Shown here one piece after another: positions 8,016 through 14,423 of a stretch of 34,186 nt of DNA (the stretch's first letter is position 1; the number at the start of each line of letters is the position of its first letter). The stretch comes from Bacteroidota bacterium. Its GTDB lineage: Bacteria; Bacteroidota; Bacteroidia; Chitinophagales; Chitinophagaceae. Made by a program: the position numbers and the translations under genes. The stretch covers positions 1 through 34,186 of the forward strand of contig JAEVYV010000338.1 in the NCBI GenBank assembly GCA_023392575.1, read 5' to 3'. The notes beneath the pieces were generated by a model. That model was given only the letters and a program-made list of their open reading frames with translations. It was not told the origin of the DNA and made no database searches.

Positions 8016-8843
8016 ATGTTTATGAACAGGAACATATGGAAAAATAAATTTCCCCTCCTCGTGCTGGCAGCGGCGCTCCTTATAGCGTCGGCTGCTTTTC
8101 AAAACAAACCGGCAAAACAAAACCCCAACCCGGCCGACACCCTGCCCGACCGGCACAAACAAATCCGGGACATTGATGCGGCCCTTGAAGAACTGGAAAG
8201 AGGCCAATTGGACATAGATCGCTCTTTAAAAGAAATTGACTTTGCAAAAATTGAAAAGCAAATCAATGAAGCCACGCAAAACATTCGCCTCAACCAAGAA
8301 GAAATAAAGGCCCAAATAGAAAAGGCCATGCAACAAGTGGATGCCGCCAAAATACAGGCCCAGCTTCAAGGGGCTTTAAAAGAAGCGGATGCCGCACAAA
8401 TCAAGGCGGACGTAGACAAATCGATAAAAGAAATTGATTTTTTCAAAATCAAAACCGAAATAAACGCTTCAATAGCCAAAATTGATTGGGATAAACTGAA
8501 TGAGGACCTGGGAAAAGTGAAAAATATTGACATGGAAAAAGTGGAAGCCGATCTGAAAAAAATCAAGCCGGAAGTGGAAAAATCCATAAAAAAAGCCCGG
8601 AAAAATATTGAAAATGCCAAAGAAGAATTGAAGGCCTACAAGGGTTTGATTGACGGGCTCGACAAAGAGGGGCTGATCAACAAAAAAGAGAATTACACCA
8701 TCGAGTACAAAAAGGGAACCTTAACCATAAACGGCAAAAAGCAGCCAGCTGACCTTGTTACTAAATACCAAAACTTTTTACAGGGACGTAAAGATTTTAC
8801 CATCACAAAAGAAAAGGATGATTTTCATATAGATCATGACTAA
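8016..8843 (+). CDS. Exported or membrane-anchored helical protein with a 16-residue repeat; function unknown
   Basis: The 275-residue protein begins with a signal peptide or anchor (about 9-28; hydrophobic core LLVLAAALLIASAA), then a Pro/Asn-rich linker, then a long charged helical region. Units starting at I74, I90, V108, A124, I140, I156 and I171 are spaced 16, 18, 16, 16, 16 and 15 residues and follow the pattern [I/V/A]-D-x-x-K-[I/L/V]-x-x-x-[I/L/V] (for example IDFAKIEKQI, VDAAKIQAQL, IDWDKLNEDL, IDMEKVEADL). A short C-terminal module (about 207-275) contains TLTINGKKQPADLVTKYQ. Similar repeat helices occur, from memory, in Bacteroidota envelope proteins linked to BlaR/M56-type peptidases, but no such peptidase is adjacent here. 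ATG 8022 (M3) is an alternative start. It is followed by a good terminator. Confidence 0.8.
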   Translation: MFMNRNIWKNKFPLLVLAAALLIASAAFQNKPAKQNPNPADTLPDRHKQIRDIDAALEELERGQLDIDRSLKEIDFAKIEKQINEATQNIRLNQEEIKAQIEKAMQQVDAAKIQAQLQGALKEADAAQIKADVDKSIKEIDFFKIKTEINASIAKIDWDKLNEDLGKVKNIDMEKVEADLKKIKPEVEKSIKKARKNIENAKEELKAYKGLIDGLDKEGLINKKENYTIEYKKGTLTINGKKQPADLVTKYQNFLQGRKDFTITKEKDDFHIDHD

Positions 8844-8879
8844 ACGGGCTTGCCCTAACCATGACCAACCAATAGGAAG

Positions 8880-8905
8880 ACCCTGCTGCGGCGGGGTTTT
8901 CTTAT
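8880..8905 (+). terminator. Intrinsic terminator after the repeat-protein gene
   Basis: ACCCTGC (8880-8886) pairs with GCGGGGT (8891-8897), with one T-G wobble, around a 4-base loop TGCG. It is followed by TTTCTTATT. It lies about 37 bp past the stop codon. Confidence 0.75.
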
Positions 8906-8942
8906 TCAGACAAATGGTTGAGGGAATGAGTAATTTCGAAAC

Positions 8943-9515
8943 ATGAATGATCATGCGGCGTGGATGTATTTTATTGCCCTGGTTCTTCCACCCCACCTGG
9001 ACCAGGAAATTCTATCGTACAAAAACCTAATGCGGGAAAGATTCGACTGCAAGGTGGGGTTAAAATCGCCTGCCCACATCACCATTGTCCCGCCCTTTTG
9101 GATGGAAGGCGCCCAGGAAAGCCTTTTGCTGAAAGATGTTGATGTTCTTGCAGGCAACCTTGCTGCTTTTGCCGTGGCCACCAATAATTTTTCGGCCTTT
9201 ACGCCCCGCACCATTTTTATTGCGGTTCAGGACAATGAAGAACTAAAGCGACTCAAAAAAACGGCGGATGATTTTTTTAAACAAAAAGCAGAATACAAAA
9301 TAAAGATCGACAGTAGAAGGTTTCATCCGCACATAACCATTGCCACCCGGGATCTGCACAAAAAAACCTTTCAGGAGGCCTGGACGCTCTTTGAAACAGA
9401 GCCATTCCAGGAGCAGTGGGTGGCCACCGGTCTGTCTGTTTTAAGACACAATAAGAAGAATTGGGACATCATTCATACCGCTGCGTTTACCACCCCGCCA
9501 ACCCAACCGGCTTAG
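8943..9515 (+). CDS. 2'-5' RNA ligase / 2H phosphoesterase family protein
   Basis: The 190-residue protein has the two HxT motifs that define the 2H superfamily: H45-I-T47 in SPAHITIVPPFW and H130-I-T132 in FHPHITIAT, about 85 residues apart as expected. Members act on 2'-5' linkages or 2',3'-cyclic phosphates in RNA or on nucleotides such as ADP-ribose 1'',2''-cyclic phosphate; the exact substrate of this one is unknown. It starts at ATG 8943 and its stop overlaps the tail of the small lipoprotein gene on the other strand. No RNA-repair partner gene lies next to it. Confidence 0.88.
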   Translation: MNDHAAWMYFIALVLPPHLDQEILSYKNLMRERFDCKVGLKSPAHITIVPPFWMEGAQESLLLKDVDVLAGNLAAFAVATNNFSAFTPRTIFIAVQDNEELKRLKKTADDFFKQKAEYKIKIDSRRFHPHITIATRDLHKKTFQEAWTLFETEPFQEQWVATGLSVLRHNKKNWDIIHTAAFTTPPTQPA

Positions 9516-9691
9516 TGTGGTTCCGACATGGCGTCGGGATTGGAGCTGACACTATCCCGGGTCCGGGTTGTATCGGTCATTGACTTTGCGGTATCCGGAG
9601 AGGTCGTTTTTGTCGTTCCCGAGTTATTGCATCCGACCGCCAGCAAAAACAGGCCCAGAAGAAAGACTGGGAAAACTTGGCTTTTTTTCAT
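9512..9691 (-). CDS. Small lipoprotein, 59 residues, function unknown
   Basis: The minus strand encodes a complete 59-residue protein from ATG 9691-9689 to TAA 9514-9512. It starts MKKSQVFPVF, has a hydrophobic core, and then a lipobox LAVG-C with the cysteine at residue 21, so the mature lipoprotein is only about 39 residues. The mature part is rich in Thr, Ser, Asp and Pro (CNNSGTTKTTSPDT...) and looks unstructured. Its last codons overlap the last codons of the RNA-ligase-family gene on the + strand by four bases. A well-placed promoter (9715-9748) lies upstream. Very short lipoproteins of this kind are common in the family and usually unnamed. The lipobox and promoter make it a probable real gene. 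Confidence 0.78.
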   Translation of the reverse strand: MKKSQVFPVFLLGLFLLAVGCNNSGTTKTTSPDTAKSMTDTTRTRDSVSSNPDAMSEPH

Positions 9692-9714
9692 ACAACAAAA
9701 TTGTAAGTGCAGTA

Positions 9715-9748
9715 CAAAGTAACAGCCTTTGTGTGGGCTGGGCTCAAA
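9715..9748 (-). promoter_or_regulatory. Candidate promoter of the small lipoprotein
   Basis: On the minus strand TTTG (9748-9745) is followed after 22 bp by TTACTTTG (9722-9715), one base from TANNTTTG. The -33 TTTG is formed by the end of the T-run of the preceding terminator. Transcription would begin about 17 bases before the ATG at 9691. Confidence 0.45.
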
Positions 9749-9768
9749 AAAAGGCGCCTTGTGGCACC
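9746..9768 (-). terminator. Intrinsic terminator after the nitronate monooxygenase/131-residue gene pair
   Basis: On the minus strand GGTGCC (9768-9763) pairs with GGCGCC (9758-9753), including one wobble, around ACAA, and is followed by seven T (9752-9746). It lies 25 bp past the stop of the 131-residue protein. Confidence 0.78.
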
Positions 9769-9793
9769 CCGTTTAAAAATTTAAAGAAGACGG

Positions 9794-10189
9794 TTACTCA
9801 AAATAGAAAAAGCCGGGTAGTATTTGAAAGGCTTCTTCCTCGTCCATAGCTATGTTTAACTGGAAGCCTTCATCCGAGCGGATCGTGACCTTGTCTCTGG
9901 TCACTCTTTTAAAACCGCTTTTTTCAAAAACCAGTCTATAAGTCCCGGGCTTCAGATCGCTGAAAGAATAATTGCCGTTTCCATCGGTGAAAACAGCCTT
10001 TTCCTTTTTGGAAGCCGAATAAGCAATGACGCTGACATTACCAATTGGCTTTTTGGTTTCCGAATGAACAACGCCGCCGGCAATATCTATTTTTTTATTT
10101 TCTTCGGTTCCGGTGCCCGGTGGGGTTGCGTAAGCCGTGAAGCCTGCGGCAACAAAAACCATTGTCAAAAGCAGTAATTTGTATTTCAT
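9794..10189 (-). CDS. Exported carboxypeptidase-regulatory-like domain protein
   Basis: The 131-residue protein has a signal peptide (MKYKLLLLTMVFVAAGFTAYA) and one beta-sandwich domain of the carboxypeptidase-regulatory-like type: IAGGVVHSETKKPIGNVSVIAY, then TDGNGNYSFSDLKPGTYRLVFEKSGF, the hallmark of that fold. In larger Bacteroidota proteins this module sits at the N-terminus of TonB-dependent receptors; here it stands alone in the periplasm or on the envelope and its role is unknown. Its ATG overlaps the stop of the nitronate monooxygenase gene (ATGA, 10189-10186), so translation is probably coupled. A clear terminator follows. Confidence 0.82.
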   Translation of the reverse strand: MKYKLLLLTMVFVAAGFTAYATPPGTGTEENKKIDIAGGVVHSETKKPIGNVSVIAYSASKKEKAVFTDGNGNYSFSDLKPGTYRLVFEKSGFKRVTRDKVTIRSDEGFQLNIAMDEEEAFQILPGFFYFE

Positions 10190-11172
10190 GGTTTATCATT
10201 AAAGGGGGGCGGCCCCATATTAAAATTAGTGTTTTCCAGAGGATTTAAAAGCGCTTCGGTAAACTCCCGCCACAGGTTTTTTACAATTTTCCCCGCTGGC
10301 AAAATCTCGTCCAGCAAGGCACTCACCTGACCAATTTCCAACTCGCCTTCATCAAGATCGCCTTCGTACATTCCCTTTTTGGCCCGGGCTCGCCCCAAAA
10401 TGTGCTTTAGCTCTTCGGCACCGGCGCCACGGGCCTCGGCATCCTGTATTTGCTGAAAGAACTTGTTTTTCAAAAGGCGCACCGGCGTTAGCTTTTTTAA
10501 GGACAACTGGGTATCGCCTTCTGCTGCATTCACCACAGCCTGCTTAAAATTTATATGCGAAGAAGCTTCCTCGCTGGCTACAAACCGGGAACCAACCTGC
10601 ACTCCTTCTGCCCCCAACACCATAGCTGCCAGCATTTGCCGGCCTGTGGCGATTCCGCCTGCAGCAATCACGGGAATGCTTACTGCCCTCACCACCGCAG
10701 GGATCAAAACCAGGGTGGTGGTCTCTTCCCTTCCATTATGCCCGCCGGCTTCAAAGCCTTCAGCGATCACCGCATCGCAACCGGCCTCCTGGGCTTTTAA
10801 CGCAAACCTGCTGCTGCTGACCACATGCACGACTTTTACCCCGTGGGCTTTTAACTGCGGCGTCCATGTTTTGGGATTGCCGGCCGATGTAACCACAATG
10901 CGAACGCCTTCTTCCAAAACAATTTCCATGAGCTTGTCGATGTCCGGATAAAGAAGCGGGATGTTGACGCCAAATGGTTTGGAGGTGGCCGCCTTGCATT
11001 TGCGAATATGCTCCCGCAAAACCTCGGGGTACATGCTGCCGGCTCCGATCAGGCCCAGCCCGCCGGCGTTGCTGACAGCGCTGGCCAGCCGCCAGCCGCT
11101 GGCCCAGATCATGCCGGCCTGAATGATGGGATAGTCTATTTGAAAAACTTGGGTAATCCGGTTTGAAAACAT
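10186..11172 (-). CDS. Nitronate monooxygenase / 2-nitropropane dioxygenase family flavoprotein
   Basis: This is an FMN TIM-barrel protein of 328 residues from ATG 11172 (a GTG six codons earlier is also open). The family oxidises alkyl nitronates; close relatives include the FabK enoyl-ACP reductases. Visible motifs are QAGMIWASGWRLASAVSNAG near the start, the GGHNG motif in AEGFEAGGHNG, and the FMN-phosphate site region IAAGGIATGRQMLAAMVLGA followed by GVQVGSRF. A normal FabI is present elsewhere in the window, so an essential FabK role is unlikely. It is translationally coupled to the small exported protein downstream. The exact substrate is not resolved. Confidence 0.87.
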   Translation of the reverse strand: MFSNRITQVFQIDYPIIQAGMIWASGWRLASAVSNAGGLGLIGAGSMYPEVLREHIRKCKAATSKPFGVNIPLLYPDIDKLMEIVLEEGVRIVVTSAGNPKTWTPQLKAHGVKVVHVVSSSRFALKAQEAGCDAVIAEGFEAGGHNGREETTTLVLIPAVVRAVSIPVIAAGGIATGRQMLAAMVLGAEGVQVGSRFVASEEASSHINFKQAVVNAAEGDTQLSLKKLTPVRLLKNKFFQQIQDAEARGAGAEELKHILGRARAKKGMYEGDLDEGELEIGQVSALLDEILPAGKIVKNLWREFTEALLNPLENTNFNMGPPPFNDKP

Positions 11173-11205
11173 GCGGTAAAAATAGTTCACAAGTTTATCA
11201 GTTCA

Positions 11206-11257
11206 CCGGTTCACCCGTTGGTTACTCAACTGGTGCACTTGCAAGCCGGTGAACCGG
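11206..11257. repeat. Intercistronic inverted repeat
   Basis: CCGGTTCACC (11206-11215) and GGTGAACCGG (11248-11257) form a perfect 10-bp stem between the nucleotidyltransferase and nitronate monooxygenase genes. A smaller GTTG/CAAC stem lies inside the loop. No T-run follows on either strand, so it may be a stability or processing hairpin or a dispersed repeat rather than a terminator. Confidence 0.5.
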
Positions 11258-11268
11258 CAAACGCGAAG

Positions 11269-12261
11269 CTATCCCAAATCAATATCGGTATTGTCGCCTA
11301 TGTTTAGCGTTCTGGTTTCCCCACGAATGGTGGTATCGCTGCCGATCAGGGAATCATCCAGCACAATATCAAAGAGGTTGGAGTAAGAGCCGATAATGGA
11401 GTTCTTTACAATAGAGAAATCAATGATCGTTTCGTCGCCAATGGTGGCAAAAGGCCCTACGATTGAGTTTTTTATGGTGCAACCCTTGCCAATGCTTACG
11501 GGCTGAATGAGGACCGTATTTTCATACTGCGGGCACATTTCTGCATGTGCCCCAAATTTTTTCAGCAGGGTTGCGTTCGATTCCAGCAGGCTTTCCCGGC
11601 GGCCGCAGTCAAACCAGCTGTCCACCTTAAAGGCGTTGAACTGGGCGCCTTTTCGGATCATGCAATCCAGGGCGTCGGTAATGCTGTATTCGCCGTGCGT
11701 TCTTAAACCTTGCTTGATGTTGGCCTCCAGGCACTCAAACATCATGGCGGATTCGTTGATCTTGTACACCCCAACAAGGGCCATATTGGACTTGGGAATA
11801 TGCGGTTTTTCCACCAGGTGGGTGATGGTGGCATCGCAATCTATTTCCGCCACTCCAAAGCTTCTGGGATCGTCCACCTTGCGCACCCCGATCATGGATG
11901 TTTTGCTGTTCAGCACAGCCTTTACATCGTAATCGCAAATGGTATCGCCCAGCACAATGATCACTTCGTCGTTATTGACAATGTTTTTGGTCAGCCGAAC
12001 GGCATGCCCAATGCCCTGTCTGTCGTTTTGGTATACAAAATGAGCGGTCAGAGAAGGATAATTGGTTTTAACATAGTCCTGGATTTTCTCCCCCAGATAA
12101 CCCACAATAAAAATGAATTCATTGACGCCGGCATCTTTTAACTGATCCACAATGATGCTCAACACGGTTTTACCGGCAAGCGGAATTAATGCTTTGGGCT
12201 GGGTATAAGTATGGGGTCTTAATTTCGTTCCGGCCCCAGCTACGGGAATAATTGCTTTCAT
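11269..12261 (-). CDS. Sugar-phosphate nucleotidyltransferase with C-terminal beta-helix
   Basis: The 330-residue protein makes an NDP-sugar from a sugar-1-phosphate and an NTP. The N-terminal domain starts MKAIIPVAGAGTKLRPHT, the G-x-G-[T]-[KR]-L-x-P signature, followed by QPKALIPLAGKTVL, VGYLGEKIQDYV, the metal-binding aspartate in LGDTICDYD, and VEKPHIPKS. From about residue 240 there are hexapeptide-type turns of a left-handed beta-helix (PVSIGKGCTIKNSIVGPFAT, TIGDETIIDFSIVKNSIIG). Neither the sugar nor the nucleotide can be assigned; relatives include glucose-1-phosphate thymidylyl- and uridylyltransferases. ATG 12261 is chosen because the family signature follows at once. It is divergent from glyA. 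Confidence 0.88.
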   Translation of the reverse strand: MKAIIPVAGAGTKLRPHTYTQPKALIPLAGKTVLSIIVDQLKDAGVNEFIFIVGYLGEKIQDYVKTNYPSLTAHFVYQNDRQGIGHAVRLTKNIVNNDEVIIVLGDTICDYDVKAVLNSKTSMIGVRKVDDPRSFGVAEIDCDATITHLVEKPHIPKSNMALVGVYKINESAMMFECLEANIKQGLRTHGEYSITDALDCMIRKGAQFNAFKVDSWFDCGRRESLLESNATLLKKFGAHAEMCPQYENTVLIQPVSIGKGCTIKNSIVGPFATIGDETIIDFSIVKNSIIGSYSNLFDIVLDDSLIGSDTTIRGETRTLNIGDNTDIDLG

Positions 12262-12399
12262 TGATAATTTTTTTGGTGGCTCCATGCACAAACCGCTACA
12301 CCGCCACCAGCTTTGCTTGATTATTCAATAAAACGAAGCGGACGAAATTACTGATTTTTATATCAACCACAGAAATGCCTTTACTTGGTGCCACACGCT

Positions 12400-12407
12400 T
12401 AAATTTG
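12400..12407 (+). promoter_or_regulatory. Candidate -7 element of glyA
   Basis: TAAATTTG matches TANNTTTG fully. No convincing TTG lies 17-23 bp upstream, so only the -7 half is supported. If used, transcription would start near 12413, giving a leader of about 180 bases before glyA. Confidence 0.28.
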
Positions 12408-12418
12408 TGTAATTATTT

Positions 12419-12591
12419 GGAGCCCGCAGTAGTGCTCCCCAGGGAACTTGGGTTGTTCCGATCGCTATCGGGACTTACTGGTACGGTACCCGTTCTGTTC
12501 GGCTTTTCGTGAGGCGCCACATGTCAAACGTGAAACGAAACTATTTTAAATAATCATAAACACTCCGCCTCTGGCGGAATGGAGGGTATTC
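12419..12591 (+). other. Hairpin-rich leader upstream of glyA
   Basis: The 330-bp gap before glyA holds no gene I can support. Its second half contains three inverted repeats in + strand order: GGAGC/GCTCC (12419-12423, 12434-12438); GTTCCGAT/ATCGGGAC (12455-12462, 12467-12474, loop CGCT, one G-T wobble); and TCCGCC-TCT-GGCGGA (12564-12578). The last ends three bases before the GGAGGG ribosome-binding site (12581-12586), which is 5 bases from the ATG. This could influence glyA translation. It does not resemble a known glycine or tetrahydrofolate riboswitch that I can recognise. Confidence 0.4.
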
Positions 12592-13872
12592 ATGCAAAGA
12601 GATCAACAGGTTTTCGACATCATTAAAAAAGAATTGGAACGCCAGCGCAACGGCATTGAGCTGATTGCTTCGGAGAACTTTACCTCCCTGCAGGTAATGC
12701 AGGCCATGGGCAATGTAATGACCAATAAATACGCGGAAGGCTATCCCGGCCGCAGGTACTACGGCGGCTGCGAGTTTGTAGATGAAACCGAACAGCTGGC
12801 CATTGACCGCATCAAGCAGGTTTTTCATTGCGAGTATGCCAACGTACAACCGCACAGCGGCGCCCAGGCCAACGCTTCGGTCATGCTGGCTATATTAAAA
12901 CCCGGCGATAAAATCCTGGGCCTCGATCTGAGCATGGGCGGCCATCTCACCCATGGTTCGCCGGTAAACTTCAGCGGCAAATTATACGAACCGCATTTTT
13001 ACGGCGTGCACAAAGAAACCGGCCTGGTAAACTACGAGCAACTGGAAGAAGTGGCCCGAAGAGAAAAACCCCAATTGATCATCTGCGGGGCCTCGGCTTA
13101 CAGCCGCGACTGGGACTATGCCAGAATCCGCAAGGTAGCCGATGAAGTAGGCGCCCTGGTGATGGCCGATATTGCCCATCCGGCAGGACTGATTGCCAAG
13201 GGTTTGCTGGCCTCCCCGTTTGAGCACTGTCATTTTGTGACTTCTACCACACACAAAACCCTGCGGGGCCCCAGAGGCGGTATTATTTTAATGGGCAAGG
13301 ACTTCGAAAACCCCTTTGGTCTTAAAGACACCAAAGGCAACATCCGCATGATGAGCAACCTGCTGGACATGGCGGTTTTCCCCGGCACCCAGGGCGGCCC
13401 GCTGGAGCATGTGATTGCAGCAAAAGCCATTGCCTTTGGCGAGATTTTGAGCGACGAGTTTACCGCCTACGCCAAACAAATTCAGGCCAATGCCCAGGCC
13501 ATGGCCCAGGCCTTTGTAGCCAAAGGATACAACATCATCAGCAGCGGCACCGACAACCACCTGATGCTGATTGACCTGCGCAATAAAAACCTGACCGGCA
13601 AAAAAGCCCAGGAAACGCTGGACAAAGCACACATTACCTTAAATAAAAATGCTGTGCCCTTTGACGACAAAAGTCCTTTTGTCACCTCGGGCATCCGTGT
13701 AGGTGTTCCGGCCATTACCACCCGGGGCATGCAGGAAGGGCACATGCAAACCGTGGTAAACTTTATTGACCGGGTGCTGATGAACATTGATGACGCTGCG
13801 ATTGTAAGCAGCACGGCCGGGGACGTTCATGATTTCATGAACCAATTCCCCTTATACCCCGAACTGGGATAA
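12592..13872 (+). CDS. glyA: Serine hydroxymethyltransferase
   Basis: GlyA converts serine and tetrahydrofolate to glycine and 5,10-methylene-tetrahydrofolate, the main source of one-carbon units, with pyridoxal phosphate in the cytoplasm. The 426-residue protein has IELIASENF near the start, the YAEGYPGRRYYGGCEFVD active-site stretch, NVQPHSGAQAN, the PLP-binding aspartate and histidine region ADIAHPAGLI, and the Schiff-base lysine K222 in TTHKTLRGPRGG. The substrate-binding arginine lies in SGIRVGVPAITTRG. Length is typical. ATG 12592 has a strong GGAGGG ribosome-binding site, unusual for this phylum. The leader is structured (see the separate entry). Confidence 0.98.
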   Translation: MQRDQQVFDIIKKELERQRNGIELIASENFTSLQVMQAMGNVMTNKYAEGYPGRRYYGGCEFVDETEQLAIDRIKQVFHCEYANVQPHSGAQANASVMLAILKPGDKILGLDLSMGGHLTHGSPVNFSGKLYEPHFYGVHKETGLVNYEQLEEVARREKPQLIICGASAYSRDWDYARIRKVADEVGALVMADIAHPAGLIAKGLLASPFEHCHFVTSTTHKTLRGPRGGIILMGKDFENPFGLKDTKGNIRMMSNLLDMAVFPGTQGGPLEHVIAAKAIAFGEILSDEFTAYAKQIQANAQAMAQAFVAKGYNIISSGTDNHLMLIDLRNKNLTGKKAQETLDKAHITLNKNAVPFDDKSPFVTSGIRVGVPAITTRGMQEGHMQTVVNFIDRVLMNIDDAAIVSSTAGDVHDFMNQFPLYPELG

Positions 13873-13930
13873 GAGGCCATAATTTCCGAAACGGAAGAAA
13901 CATTTAAAGATGTAACAAAAACCAACTCTC

Positions 13931-14362
13931 ATGCTTCAACGCGTACAAAGTATCTGGTTGTTATTAGCGGCGGCTTTTGCGGCCATCACTTTTCGTTTTC
14001 CCTTTTACACCGGCGGACGAATTGTAGATGCCGCCACCAATGCCGTGGCCCACGGGGAACTGAATGCCACTTCCTCCATCTGGCTTTCCATTCTTACCGT
14101 GCTGACCGGCGCCATTGCTTTTGTCACTATTTTTTTATTTGACAACCGAAAGCTGCAACTGAAGCTTTGCTACCTCGGCATTTTTTTAACGATCGTGCTG
14201 CTGGTGGTGTATTTTTTGGAAATCGGAAAATTTGTGGCGGGCACCGGCACGTTTGCACTTTCCTGCATTTTCCATTTTGCCATATTGGGCTTTTACATTT
14301 TGGCGGCCCGGGGCATATGGAACGATGAGAAACTAGTCAAGAGCATGGACAGATTGCGTTAG
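13931..14362 (+). CDS. DUF4293-family membrane protein
   Basis: The 143-residue protein has four predicted membrane segments (about 8-25, 54-75, 83-104 and 112-132) and begins MLQRVQSIWLLLAAAF followed by FRFPFYTGG, typical of the Bacteroidota-restricted DUF4293 family. Function is unknown. It follows glyA after 58 bp in the same direction and ends at a convergent hairpin facing uvrA. Co-transcription with glyA is possible but unproven. Confidence 0.85.
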   Translation: MLQRVQSIWLLLAAAFAAITFRFPFYTGGRIVDAATNAVAHGELNATSSIWLSILTVLTGAIAFVTIFLFDNRKLQLKLCYLGIFLTIVLLVVYFLEIGKFVAGTGTFALSCIFHFAILGFYILAARGIWNDEKLVKSMDRLR

Positions 14363-14370
14363 CCTGCGTT

Positions 14371-14406
14371 GCGGTTCCATCAAACGGCATCGCTTGATGG
14401 AACCGC
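14371..14406. terminator. Convergent hairpin between the DUF4293 gene and uvrA
   Basis: GCGGTTCCATCAA (14371-14383) and its exact complement (14394-14406) make a perfect 13-bp stem with a 10-base loop, between two genes that end facing each other. Position and strength suit a two-way terminator, but there is no T-run on either side. Confidence 0.5.
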
Positions 14407-14423
14407 CCGGGTTAACCACCTGT

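Noticed and set aside
12419..12591. glyA leader as a glycine or tetrahydrofolate riboswitch
   Set aside because: None of the conserved core sequences of those classes that I know can be found; only simple hairpins are visible.
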